DNA from: Dasyornis broadbenti
Taxonomy: Eukaryota > Chordata > Aves > Passeriformes > Dasyornithidae
Direction: 5' to 3'
Length of the DNA stretch: 64,000 bases
Assembly: GCA_013397935.1 (NCBI GenBank)
Contig: VZRN01000631.1
Coordinates: 1,724,448-1,788,447 of the forward strand
Position numbers and translations under genes: made by a program. The notes beneath the pieces are model-generated. The model ran no database searches, was not told the origin of the DNA, and saw only the letters and a program-made list of their open reading frames with translations. Below are positions 50,717 to 62,702 of the stretch, piece after piece; position 1 is the first letter of the stretch; every line of letters starts with the position of its first letter.

Positions 50717-51798
50717 CTGAACAGCGAGTCGTTAAGGTATAGTACATGTGACAAAAATCAGTTTGGCAGAGAAGTGCAGGGTTAAATGCAGGGAATTCTT
50801 TACAGAATGGCAGTGGGCTCCTCATTGGATTTCTGCAGCCACCACGCTTCCAGATGTCCACAGTTTTGTAGGAGATATGATAAATATGGGGCAATTAAAG
50901 GTGCTGCTTGTTCCTGCACAGAGTACCCAGAACAAGCAAGGAAAGAGCACAGGCATTAAGATCACATTCATAAAACTCCATTTATCTCTATGGTTTCTAC
51001 TTTGGGATTTTCCTAGGATTACATTTATAGAGGCCAGTTGGCTGTAAACAGTGAATCTTCCTGTGGAGCAGGGAGAGGTGTTCAGTTAAAAAGCGGTTTT
51101 CTGGAATGAGATCAGAATTGGCCTCTACATGGACAGAAATGATGAGTGCACACATCTCAGAGGTGAGGCTACAAATCCCCAAGATGAGAACATGCTGCAG
51201 GTGATCTGTGAAAGGAGCGTTCCATTAATCTCCTTTGAGGACCTATTTTATCTATTTATCTATTTTATCTCATTCATTCTTGACTGCAGCCATGAGGAGA
51301 GATATTGAGAAACATCAAAAGATCTAACCAGAATGTCGCTTTTCTTTGTAAGTTATTTAAAAAAAAATGAAAAAGTTGTGTGGCAATTAATCAGCTCAGT
51401 GCTCTCAGAAGCAGGGGTATGATGGGAAAGCTAGCATTCTCATGTGACTTTGCAAAAAAACCAAGTCAGCCACATTTTGACAATTTGCTCTCCAGAACTC
51501 ACATCACTTCATATAGGATGATAAATTTAACAACCAGATTGCAAAGAATCAGGTCTTCAATATGTCATTTATGCCTATTCCCCCTAGTCCTAGCCCACAG
51601 CACGGGGACTCATGCCAGTTTTTAAATTAGCTCATCAGAACTCAGGCCAATTAATTCATTTAGAGAGACAGGCGAATCTACAAATTTCATTTGGGTTCCC
51701 TATTTCCCCAGCTCCTGTCTCTGAATTCCAATAAAGATCTGTAGCAGATCTCAGATATAGAAAGATTTCGAAAGCAGCTTTCTGAAAGTCAAGGATAC
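50717..51798 (-). other. PLCB1 intron (1082 bases)
   Basis: Contains a TATC/TTTA-type simple repeat near 51243-51275. No genes. Confidence 0.85.
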
Positions 51799-51883
51799 TC
51801 CACAAATTCCACAGGAGACTTTGTAAGTTGCTCAAGCCCTTTGGTTTCCACAAAGGAAGACATTTCAAAGCTTTTGTTGCGTT
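51799..51883 (-). CDS. PLCB1: PLCB1 exon: Y box, SSF motif
   Basis: 85 nt, 27 whole codons with two split codons at the ends. The product RNKSFEMSSFVETKGLEQL followed by TKSPVEFVE includes the MSSF motif. By alignment with PLC-delta this carries a serine that contacts the substrate phosphate. The acceptor is CCTGCAG. The donor is GTATCC, a weak match to consensus beyond the GT, but it is the only site that keeps frame with the next exon. Confidence 0.94.
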
Positions 51884-54800
51884 CTGCAGGTTTTGAGGGG
51901 AGATAAAACCGAAGACACATTAGAGCATGAAGTTGTGTGGTTTAGTCCCAGTCCCCTTTTCCCACCCACAGTTCAGCAGCTGCGATCCCAAGGAATTTAC
52001 AGACAGGTTTGCTGACAGCAGCGACCTCGCTCTGCACGCATTCTGAGCTCCACCTGCACTGCCCAAATCAAGGGCACTGGTGCTGCCCGAGGTTGGGGCT
52101 GGACCAGCTGCAGGCAACAGCCGGGGCAAAACACTGTGTGGATGTAGTTGAGAGGGTGAGCCCAGAGAGCACACCTGTGACACAGGGGTGCTGCTGGATC
52201 TCTGGTTTGTCTCTGCAGGCTGATGGGAGGGCTGGGAGCCAATCTGAGCTGAAGTAACTGATGTCCATACCAGATTAACGTGAGCAGCTCACTGGCTCTG
52301 CCTGCAGTGGTTCTTGGCAGCTCCAGCACCCTGGGGTAAGGTCACAGCTGTCAAAGCCACGAAACACCACTATCCAATTACCCCTGAACGTGTCCCAGCA
52401 GGATTTCAGACCTAATCCCCAACTGATATGAGGCTTTTACGACATCTCTAACTTGGTCAAACTTTCTGATCTGCCAGTGGTGAACAGCTCCTTCTCCGTG
52501 TCTGAGCAGGTAGGACTAAACATTAATTTGTGCATCATTTGTCACTCACCTTTGCCTGATGTGGGTACAACCTTGCAATCCACCCAAGCATCAGGATGCA
52601 GCAGAGAGCCTAAGTCAAGACTCCTCTAGCTTCAGCACTTTTTCCCTTATCCCTTTGTACACAAAGTAAGGAATCCTCTCAGATTCCCACTTCATCCCAA
52701 TCAGTTGTGTGGCTTGCCCAGAAGGGCCACAGCTCCGGAGGTCAAATCCATTAACTACCTCAGCACTCATGTCTTTAAAAATGATGGGATCGGTGCTTGT
52801 TGAAGCAAGATCTCTCCAGCCTCGATGCTTTACTGAAAGCAGATAATAAGGCAGAGAAAAGGCTTGGCCTCATCCAGGTTTAGAAATGATTGTAATTGTG
52901 CTGCAGCAATCCAGGGATGGCCAGGAGGCAGGGCTGGCCAGCTCCTGGAAGTCAAACTGCGAAGCTGCAGGAGAGGGATAAAACTGAACAAAAGCAGAGA
53001 GGAGCAGGACAGAAACAGGTGGGCACTGTCCTTACAGGGAGCCAAAAAGGAAGCAGTGGATCCAAAGAAATGAGGAACTAGATTGTTTGGGCCAATGTGA
53101 GAGGAAAATGTGCTGCCACCTTGGAAATAAAAACCACTCTCAGTGTATGCTGAAGAGTCAGAGGATGAACATGGGGTCCAAAAAGTAATTCTCTGCCTCT
53201 AGGAGAGCTGGGACTCACCCTTTATGGTGGTCCCTATTTCTAATTAGCAACCTGCTAATGCTACTGCTATTATTCATAGCTGGTATCTCTTAATGGTGAA
53301 AGATTCCTGTTACTCCCTAGAGGCTGCTCTCCTACCACTCCCTCTTCCTTTCTAACACACACTATCCTTTCTTTCTCCAGCTGGCTCACCACCATCTCAG
53401 CTCCTCATAAAGACACCAAGATTATTCTTATTCCAGCCACTTCCTACTAACGGGATATCACTAGCAACACACATATATACTGGTTTTACTTTGTTTGGAA
53501 TAGAGGTGCTAGAATTTGTTGTAGTAATAAACTGTTATCTCTCAGGCTTGTCTTAAAGTAGAGCATCTGTGGGAAACCAGAGGTGGTAGTTGTTAAAGGA
53601 TTTGGTTACAAACTGTCCAGAGATTAATCAAACTCCTAATTAAAATAAGAACAACTATTTCCTTGTAGTAGCTGGAGAGGATTAAGGAAGAAAATTAAGA
53701 AAAAGACTGTGCAGGAGAGACATTTCTCTCTCGTGATACATTACACCTTATCAGGTGCTATCTTATCAGGAGGAAGTCACTGCAGAGTGAACAAATAACT
53801 CATTGAAAAACTGTCTGAAAAACATGGACAAATACAGTTACAGCTACTTGCAGCCAGAAAGAGAACATTTCTAGTGAGGGCAATCAGGGAACTGGTACAC
53901 ATCCACAGCTATTTAACATTTCTGTTAAAAACTTGGATGCAAGACCAGAAAATGCACTTTTAAAACATGTGAATGATAGAAGCAGTGAGGCACTGTTATC
54001 ACCACAGAGGTCTGGATCACAAATCCAAACAAAATCTGAATAAAAAATAACACATTAGAAAAATGCTGTAACATTGAAACAATGAAACTGTATAAAAGTA
54101 TGGTTCTCTATACTTAAGTGAAATCAAAAGAAAAAAATTAAAATTTTTGCGAAACAGCTGGATAGATAGCAAACTGAAAACCAATCCTCATCTAATTCCT
54201 TCTTTATTCAGCTCATTTAATGAAGATCCAGCAGAGAGTCCAGGCTAAGGCTAAGATCAGAACACACAAGTCGTGCTTTAGCCAGCTAGCAACATTTACC
54301 ACCAAAGACCATATTTACCATGTAATGATTTTTTTGGCACAAACACCAAAAATTTAATTCCTTAACAATGTGAGTTCACAGAAACAGTATGACTGATCAA
54401 AGGTCACATCAAGACTTAGGAGAAAAATCCGGACAGAAGCAGAACTTTAAAAAGAAAAACAAAACTCAGAAAGGCAAAGGCGTGTGAACAGAAAAAAAAA
54501 ACCTACATGAGACAATTTTATAACAGCTGCATCAACTTGTAGTGCTAGGATTCACATGGCTTCCCCTCCAGAAGGCACATCTCCTTCCCACTGTGTTCTT
54601 GTAACTCTCATTAGAGCTGGAGGAGATTATAAACACCCAAAGGGACACTACTACAGGGAACAAGCATAGCTCCCTGCATGATTCTGTGACTGCTCGTGTG
54701 TGTGTGTCTGCATAAATACCCACATACAAATGAACAGTTGGGAACTTCTTACATGTTTATTATTCATCACGAGTAAATGCCAAATCTTGTACAGAGACAT

Positions 54801-55468
54801 GGACTTAGGCAGCAATTACCTGTCCTCTGCCAAGGACAACACAAATCCAGAATAAATTAAAATGCTGGGCACTTCTTTAACTAAAAAGCTCCAAAAGCAC
54901 ATTAAAACCTGTCAAAACAAAGTGAAAAAGGGCAGGAAAACAGTGGGGGGTTGTGCATCAAGGGAGGCAGAGATGCTGCAGTGTTTACTGAGGATGCCAC
55001 TGAGTACACTCCTAGCAAGGCATCTTCTGTAAAAGCCAGCAGGGGGTGAAATTATGGCCTTTTCCATACAACACACACAGGCAGGAAAGTGAATTTGCAC
55101 GTGGGGAAGGGCAGACTTTGCTTGCCCTGAATATTCTATAAAAGTACCAGAGGCAAAATAAAAGTAGGAATATTTATGACCTCCTTTCTCAAACTGCTTG
55201 AAACTTACTCTTCGGTTATGGACAACAAAGACAATGTAAGCACATAATTTTCAAAAATGTTTTTGAAATGTCAGCACGTTTACTGTTGATGAAGTTGGAT
55301 ATTTAGACTAAGAGAGGTTTCAAAACACAAATGGATTTATTTGGCTGGATACCAAGGGAACATTTTCTGTCCGTGTGCCTGTATCTGATTGAGAGGAAGC
55401 CAAGCAGCATTTCTCCAGAATCTCCTGCCAAAACCTGCTAGGTAATTTTAAGTATGTTTCTTACTTAC
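51884..55468 (-). other. PLCB1 intron (3585 bases)
   Basis: No recognised genes. A short (TG)n lies near 54696 and several A runs are present. Confidence 0.85.
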
Positions 55469-55565
55469 TTTTTGATACTTCAAATGACTCAAACTTCACA
55501 GGCTGAATATAGTTTACCAGGTTAGACATCTCTTCCGTGGCCATAGCCTCACTTCCAGCAGTACC
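55469..55565 (-). CDS. PLCB1: PLCB1 exon: start of catalytic Y box
   Basis: 97 nt, 32 codons plus one base. It begins GTAGSEAMATEEMSNLVNY and continues IQPVKFESFEVSK. The MSNLVNYIQPVKF segment opens the Y half of the catalytic barrel. Acceptor CCCTAG, donor GTAAGT. The sequence differs from human by a conservative Val for Ile near the end. The phase-1 donor joins the next exon to make a second lysine. Confidence 0.95.
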
Positions 55566-56165
55566 CTAGGGAAGAGAAGGTAAAACGCTGCAGTTTGGGT
55601 CTGTCCATCAGAAGCCACAAATACCAAAGCCCAGTTTTCTATCAGTTGTGGTGTCTTTCCCTGACCCTGGCTGGCAAAGGCAATGCTTCATATAGGAAAT
55701 GCCACACAGTGAAGAACAAAATTGGCTGCAAAATGTAAATGTTTACATTAAACTGATGCTGTATTCATTCTTTTTACATGGCTCCTAGGGAAAGCGCTGC
55801 ATTACCTTTACCCATGCACAGTGCCGAGCACATTTATCAGCACTGTTGGACAAATAATAAATACAGCTCTAAGTTTTTGATATCAAGTTTGTCATCCAAC
55901 AGTCCTAAATACACCCCAAGCAGCTGCCTAAAACAGATCCGCTGTGGTGCTATCCGTTCTTAATCTTCAGAAAATGAAAGTGTAAACAAACAAAGCAAAA
56001 TGTGCTTCCAAACTGACCAACAACCGAACGGCAAAAGCTGGTGCTGTGCTTGCCGGCGCTCTGCCTCCCTTTCTCCACTGGATGGCAGCCCCAGTCCTGC
56101 TAACAAGCGCCAACCCACAGCTGCTGGAGCCGACCCAAGCCCCAAAAACACATCTACACCCTTAC
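55566..56165 (-). other. PLCB1 intron (600 bases)
   Basis: Nothing recognised beyond the splice sites. Confidence 0.85.
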
Positions 56166-56236
56166 TTCATCCATCGACGACTTCTTACAGTCATCATCGT
56201 AGTCATCATCATCGTCACTCTCCATGTCTGCTTCTC
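56166..56236 (-). CDS. PLCB1: PLCB1 exon: acidic X-Y linker
   Basis: 71 nt encoding 23 codons plus two acceptor-side bases that finish a glycine. The product is a highly acidic segment, EADMESDDDDDYDDDCKK, then SSMDE. In PLC-beta enzymes this acidic linker covers the active site and is displaced by repulsion from the negatively charged membrane. The bird run has five Asp, one Tyr, then three Asp, where the human run as I remember it is uninterrupted Asp and one residue shorter. The acceptor is TTTGCAG and the donor GTAAGG, phase 0. Confidence 0.94.
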
Positions 56237-59200
56237 CTGCAAAGTTTCAAGCAGAAGATAATTAGTGGTTGGGACAAGAGTCACAATTACCAGCAAAGGA
56301 TTCAAGCAAGAATGTGCAAGTAGCTCTGCTCGAAGGAGACCACACTGTCCATGTGCTTTTTGTCTCAGCACCAATCAAACACACCGCTCCCGAGGGATTT
56401 GCCCATCTTCAGCATTGATTTAAGTTCTTACAGCCCAACCACACAAGAACTCTTCCTTTGCAGCTCTTTGATGCTTATTCTTTGGGAATCAGCACTAAGA
56501 GTGCAGCGTGCTCAGTGTGTGGCCAGAGTATCACAGACTGCTCTAAGAGATATTCCCGAGTTTGGGACACAGCCCCGGGGTTTGGAGTTCAAAGTCCTGC
56601 TGTTGCAGGAGCCATGCAGGACCTCCTGGGAATGCCTCACCCACTCCGGGAAGTAACAGCATGCACGGGGTAAAGAAATCCCTATGAAAATTGATAAGAT
56701 TCTTCTGTGCTATCAAGGGCTGCTCGGCAGAACCCATCTGTTCTGGAAGTGTCACAGTGCGTGCACTGAGGCAGCACAGCTGGCAGGGTCTGGCGCAGGA
56801 GGCGAACTGCGAGAGCTCCACTGCAATCCCCTCGGCAGAGCACTTTGGGTGACTCGGGCAGGGCTCTGGAGCAGAGCTGAGCCGCACCAGCTGAGGGCAG
56901 TGCGAACCAAACAATGCGAGGAGATGCCTAAGGCTCATCCTTTCCCTGGAAACGCACTCCGAGTAAACGGGACCAAATAAAACACATTTATTGCCTCGCT
57001 CCCAATTGCAGCGAGCTCATCAAATTTCGACGGGCAAGAAGTAAATTCTTTAATGTTAATTAATGAAGGCCTTCCCTCGCCTCCAAAATGTTTTGATTTG
57101 GTTGCATGAGAAATTAAACCATTAAGGAATATCAAGCTTATCTCTGTCTTTAGAAACTCCTCCTGTGGGTCTGGCTGTCCTAAAGTGTACACTGTGCAAT
57201 CCTAAGACTCTGGAAAAGAAACTTTACTTATACTGCAGCCCCCTATCCACAGCTGTAAGAGTGACAGCTCTCCCTAAAGATGTTATTCCACAAACCTTTC
57301 TTCAGCAGTGGCAGCACAAAAATCTAACTACTGTGCAGCATTCTCAAACTCCCCAGAGAGTGGTAATTCAGTCTCAGTTCCTCCTGTCAATTCAGGGTCT
57401 AATCGCAAGCCCACTGAGTCAATAAAGAAACTCCTCCTTGTTCCAGCAGGCCTCGGATCTGGCCCAGAGGGCCCCTTGTGAGCGTGGAGAGCACACAAGA
57501 GTGTGCCTGCCTTTCACAACCAAACGATGACTACCCAGCCTGCATTTCCTCCCAGATGCAGATGTTGAAATGTCAGGCTTTTATTCATCAACACATTTCT
57601 TCCTGAACATTTCATTGAAGAAAATAACATGATTGCTCAACAGGCTCAAGGGATGGCTCAGGGAGCCTCAGCACAATGCAGAGAGCCAGCCAAGCTCTCA
57701 CAGGATTTGCCGTGACAATCTTTGGATGGGGAGCTCTTGACTGATTTAACCAGACTGGCAAAAAACCAATTTGCACAGTCCACAAAAAGGGAGATGTCGG
57801 TAGATTTTTGGCCAACTTGCCCTGCTGAGATAAGAGGTACATGATAGCCTATTCTTGCTAGAAGTGCCCAGAGAGGAAAGTATGCAACGCACGATTCGTT
57901 TATTTAAAAACATTTAACACAAATACTCCCAAGGAGATCAGATCTCATTTTCAAGTTCTGCAGCAGACAGCAAAACCAGGGCAAGTAACACACAGGACTG
58001 CCAGCACAGAATCAAAATGAGTGTTTCAGGAGGTGTGGTGCATCTGCACTGCCTTTCCCCAGCAGCACGGCCCTGTGCTCACACCCAGGCCTCTCTCTGG
58101 TTCATGGCAGGGACACAAAGCCACCCCATGGGTGTCTAAGGGACAATTAGCTGTTACACCATAATTACTATTTGCAATTAGATGGGACCACAAACCCAGG
58201 TCAGCACAGGAGCTCTCCATGCTACATGGCACACAAATATAGTGAAAATAAGAGTCCTGCTCCAAGCACAGGACAAAAGTTTGCCCACGGACAGAGGCAG
58301 ACAGAAGACTATCAAGAAATTAGAGGATGCTGCTCCCTACCACAAGTTAGAACACAGATACTGCCAATCACTCACAGGCAGAAGGGCAGAGAAAACACCA
58401 GTGGAAAGCAGGGCAGTTTTAAGGATGTTTTCAAGGAGCCGTCCCTGGTGAGTGAGGCAGAGTGGGGGAGACATAAAAGTGCTTCTTGGGGAAAAATAAT
58501 GAGTGGACAAAGGAGGCTGAATCCCAGCTGATGGGTAGAGGGGTTCAATGGAATAACACTGACTCGAGGATGATCAGGAGAGCTGGGAATGCCAAGCCAA
58601 ATCCCTGTTACCAAGGATCGAGTGTGCTGAGCATTATCCATTCTCATCATTCCTCAGCAGCCTGACAGATACCGAGAGCTTAATAAAACAAAAGGTTAGA
58701 CAGTGCTTGAAATTCAGGGGAATCTGGTAATCTGCTTTCTCAGACCCTTCAAAACAACAGCCAGGATGGATTATGAATGTGGTACTTGCTGGTGCAGCTT
58801 GTTAACTCTGCAACATTTAGGCAGCCACCAGAAGCCCAGGGGGGGATCACCTTTCGGGGTTTTTTTTTCACTCTACATCAGCACTTTCTGATTTTTAAAA
58901 AGGAAAAAAATAAACTGTATTCAGTTTGCTGAACCATTTTGCTTTGTAACAACAGGCCACGGCCTCAGCTGGCATCAGCAGCAATGTACTAACGCAGTTA
59001 CATACACTGAGCCTAAAACCTTTTATCCAGTTTTCTATTTAGGCATCATGAAATCATGGAGCCAATTCTGCCCTCTCTCTCTGCCTTCCCACGACTCTTG
59101 CAGCACCCACTGCTCTGACAGAAACACCACCCTATCAGTGAGAAGCTAGCAGTTGCTTTTATGTTTAAATACTGCTCCGTTAGCAAGTTTTGGCTTCTTT

Positions 59201-61954
59201 CAGTAAGGGCCTAATTTTGGTGAAATTCATGTCCCTGCAGAACTGTTGCTGTTCCTTCTGCAGTGTGATAGAACTTCTTTGGAAATCTCGCTTATTTACT
59301 TCTGTTCATTGTGCAAAACCAGCCAGGTCTCAGAGGCTTGTTTACCAAATTGACAATCTATCTCACAAATGTTATCTCAGAAATTAATTTTCTGCTTTGT
59401 CAGCTTTGCTCAGCTTTTAGGAGAAGTTCTTTCCACTGACATGTCTTGAAGTTACTTCTTACATCAGTTTCATGAGCATCCTGCAGGGCATCCGACAAAG
59501 CTCAGAATTTGTTCTTTAATTATTGCTACTATTTCACCAATACCACACTTTTTAATGGTCTTATAAACACATCAAAAACATGCGTTTATCTGGGTTTAAA
59601 TCTGGCCTTAAGCAGTGTAAGACACAGTGAAGCTTGGTATCAACTCCAGTACGAATTTCCAGGGTTTTTCTTGCCCTGTTGTGATAAAATTCATTTAGAA
59701 TCTCCAGAAGGCTAAATCAGCACAACTTTCTCCTGGCGATCAGCAGCAATTCTGACAGGAGCTATACAGCCCAACAGAGGCATTTGGGTAATTTGTCCAA
59801 CTCGCTAAATGTAAAGATTTCATTAAGGGTGGAGACCTGAAACACTTCATGTTGAGAAATGTTAAGAATCAGGCTTCTGATTCATTTCATTACTCCAGAA
59901 AGAAATTGGTATTGGATGCAGAGGAGCACAAGGCTTGCAGAGCTCCAGTGTCGCACATCGCCAGTACTGAGATGTGAAAAGGGTGTCATGGTGATTCTTG
60001 AGCTCTGCCATGTGGAAACTCTTCACTACCACAATGTTCTTACAAAATGGTGAATAATTCTTTTTTAACTGTACACAGACAGAAAATCAGCACCTGATTT
60101 ACAGAAATGCTGCATTCTCATAGCTGCAAGCTGTAGCTGAAATATCTGGAGCTGTGCTCTGAATACTTAAAAATTCAAAAGTACTCTAGAAAAATGACAT
60201 CCTGGGTGTTCCTCGTCAGCCATCCCTAAAGTGCTCTTAAGTTCTGTCAGATTCATCTGTCCTTAGATAAAATTCGTTTAATATTATTGCACTTCCCACA
60301 GGTGCTGTTCGGATAAACTCACTGCTGTTTGTCAGGAGCTCACAGGCGGCCTGGATACCTCCACAGAAACTCACTGAGGATGCTCTATCTAGGATCAAGT
60401 ATTGAATGACAGAGAGAGGAAAAACATTGACTAATTGCATTCTCAGAAAGAGGTTCAGGTCCTAAAGGAGAAACAGAGGCTGGCACAAGGATTACAAGCA
60501 ATGTGTTTTGGCAGTCACGGGTGAACCAAGTGACCACAGCGATTTTGCAATCTCAGTTCCAGCATTTTCTAATTTGTAAGTGCTCATCTTCATAATCAGA
60601 GGCTGCTACAGAGGTAACACAGGCATAATAGTCACAGTTAATTTGTAAAACTAGACACCCTGTTATGGGGCTGACCCTTCTGCCTTGCACCATCCTCATC
60701 CCCTAAATTCACAGCCTGGGCCTTTTCCCAGAAAAGCTCCTAGAGAGGCTCCTGAAAGACAAAGCTGTTGCCCTCTATGCAGCCCAGGACATGTTCTTTG
60801 CCACTGTCCTCACTGTGTGCTGGTGACAAAAATAGAGAGTTAGGAACCCAGTGTTGATTTCAAATGCTGGAAAGGAGGCAGCTGGAACACATTCTTATTT
60901 CTCTGCTGCTTGGGCTTTGTCTAAAGCAAATCAAGAAAATAGTATTAGGTCATCCCTGACACCAGGATGAATCTTCCTTTGAAATCCAAAGCCTACTCCA
61001 AAGTGTGCCCTTTTCATGGTTTCTTAAAAACAACAGTTGAAAACTCTTTCTTTGCTGCTAATAGGATAAACAATGTTAGCCACAAATGAAGCAGGATTTC
61101 TTTCTTGTTAATTCAGCTTGGGGCAAACTGCCAGCATGAAAATTTTCAGCTCAGTTAATCGGAGTTTAGAAAAAACTACAAACAATGGAAAAAAATCTTT
61201 TTAATGGCAAATGGCAATGAACTCATATTCCAGCAGAGCTTTCAATTTGCTCTATAAGTATTTTGCTGCTGGGGTATAAATGCCTGTGCTTGTAAGAACA
61301 CAAAATTTCAGCCTCGATAGAAGGAGAAATTCCAGTGCAGGAAACAGACACTGGGCTGGGAATCAGGACACACAGATTTTGTTGGTTTTGCCCGTTTCCA
61401 CCTCTGGAGCAAAAGAACATCTTATAGCACTTTAAATCGAGGTCCGTGAACATGTTCCCAGCTAATGCAGAACAACAGCAGGTTGAGCCTTTCCTGCCTG
61501 AGGAACAGGGATCTCATCCCTTTATCCTAAACCCTGAGACACTGCACACCCTCTGCAGCTCTCCTGGGCAATGGGTTCTGTCTGCAAGGGCACCAAATGG
61601 AGGCACAGCCCAGAGGCAACAGGAAAAAGAAAACATTGCTATTTGATATTGGGCTTGGGCACACAGGAAAGGCAGCCAAGGGTGGAGGAGCTGGCAGCTC
61701 CCTCTCCTTAATAAGCAGCGCAGACAAATGTTAGCACACATCACTGAGCCCTGGGTCATTCAATGAGGATTCCTCGGCCGTGAGCCCTCACAGAACAGAC
61801 TCCTGCATCAATGACACTTCGTGTTGTTGTTTCCTGCTGAGCCACCCACACTGATGCACCTTTACCTTGCTAGAGCACTGCGAATGGATGGAACTGTAGC
61901 TGTAATCGAGCATTTCTGTTTGAGGGCGAAAACTATCAGTAGATCCAATCCTAC
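56237..61954 (-). other. PLCB1 intron (5718 bases), longest complete intron here
   Basis: It separates the two halves of the X-Y linker. A CpG-richer patch lies at about 56740-57080 (see findings). No genes or mobile elements were recognised in the rest. Confidence 0.85.
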
Positions 61955-62132
61955 CTGCTCCAGGGGAGGAAGGCTCAAACATACTGGATGTATCACTGCA
62001 AGTGTTGGAAGCTTGCTCCGAGAGCTTCTTCTTTGCACTTCCATCCGCTGACTTATGAGACTTCTTCTTATTCTTCACCAGGATTTTGTACATTAAATCC
62101 ATAGGGCTTGGGAGAGGAACCCCAGCTTCCAG
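61955..62132 (-). CDS. PLCB1: PLCB1 exon: end of X box and start of X-Y linker
   Basis: 178 nt, phase 0 in and phase 1 out: 59 codons plus one base. It starts LEAGVPLPSPMDLMYK and holds the ILVKNKKK stretch, which by family alignment contains the lysines that contact the inositol phosphates. A serine-rich, Lys-rich linker follows, ending MFEPSSPGAG. The X-Y linker is autoinhibitory in the PLC-beta family. The donor is GTAGGA. The acceptor sits inside a 7-base tandem duplication of CTGGAAG, so a second AG lies 7 nt downstream. Only the upstream AG keeps frame with the preceding exon, which fixed the boundary. Confidence 0.94.
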
Positions 62133-62617
62133 CTTCCAGGGAAAAAGAGGGGAGATTTGTTAGAACAACAGAGGAAACAAGCCTACTGCAGTTTCTTAGG
62201 GACCACATGGTACAAGACAGTCCTGTAACCTCTGCGAGCCCTGTTAAAATAAAATGGAATTTGCACAAGAGGCAATGTCAACATTAAATGAAACAGGGCT
62301 ACTGAGGGCACTTCAGAAGAAAAATGCTTTATGAAATGTCTGCAGTAATAACAAAAATAAGCATTAGCTCAAATACGAGAGTCTACATTATAAAATGGCA
62401 GCTATGAGGATCAATTGCATTTGGAAGACCACAATTCACTATATCAGGGCAATCTCTGCATCAGAAACGATGCTTAAGTCACCAACAGCTCACGTTGCTC
62501 AACTCCCTCCTTTAGACTGTTTTGAAAGGCTTTATATGAATAACGAGACAGGACCGAAACACTTCAATAAAAATTCACACAGACATTTGTGATCTGATAA
62601 ACACCAAGCCACGTTAC
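62133..62617 (-). other. PLCB1 intron (485 bases)
   Basis: Nothing recognised beyond the splice sites and the duplicated acceptor. Confidence 0.85.
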
Positions 62618-62702
62618 CGGGTATTTTTCCAATGGATCCATAAGCAGTGCATCTCCAAATATTAATCTGCAGTACTCTGCCATTTTTGCCTGTTGTTTGG
62701 GG
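62618..62702 (-). CDS. PLCB1: PLCB1 exon: late catalytic X box
   Basis: This is the most 5' PLCB1 exon visible, 85 nt: one nucleotide completing a Ser codon plus 28 codons reading PKQQAKMAEYC...EKYP. It belongs to the last part of the X half of the TIM barrel that binds and cleaves PIP2. The acceptor is a pyrimidine-rich tract ending TTTAG, and the donor is GTAACG in phase 0. The catalytic histidines and calcium ligands of the X box lie further 5', beyond the window. Compared with human the protein is almost unchanged; it has Asp where human has Glu in the LLMEPLEKYP stretch. Confidence 0.95.

Larger units (their letters stand above)
29795..62702 (-). other. PLCB1: PLCB1 locus (partial): 19 consecutive coding exons
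   Basis: Phosphoinositide phospholipase C beta-1 cleaves PIP2 at the inner plasma membrane into IP3 and diacylglycerol, is activated by Galpha-q and Gbeta-gamma, and is a GTPase-activating protein for Galpha-q. I see 19 minus-strand exons, each with AG acceptor and GT donor. Summed length is 2176 nt: one nucleotide finishing a serine codon plus 725 codons without a stop. Identity as beta-1 rather than beta-2, -3 or -4 rests on near-identity to mammalian PLCB1 as I remember it, notably in the X-Y linker (serine-rich, then an aspartate run) and the coiled-coil tail. The 5' part (PH, EF hands, start of the X box with the catalytic histidines) is outside the window. If exon structure matches human, these are roughly exons 13 to 31; that numbering is inference. 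Confidence 0.96.
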
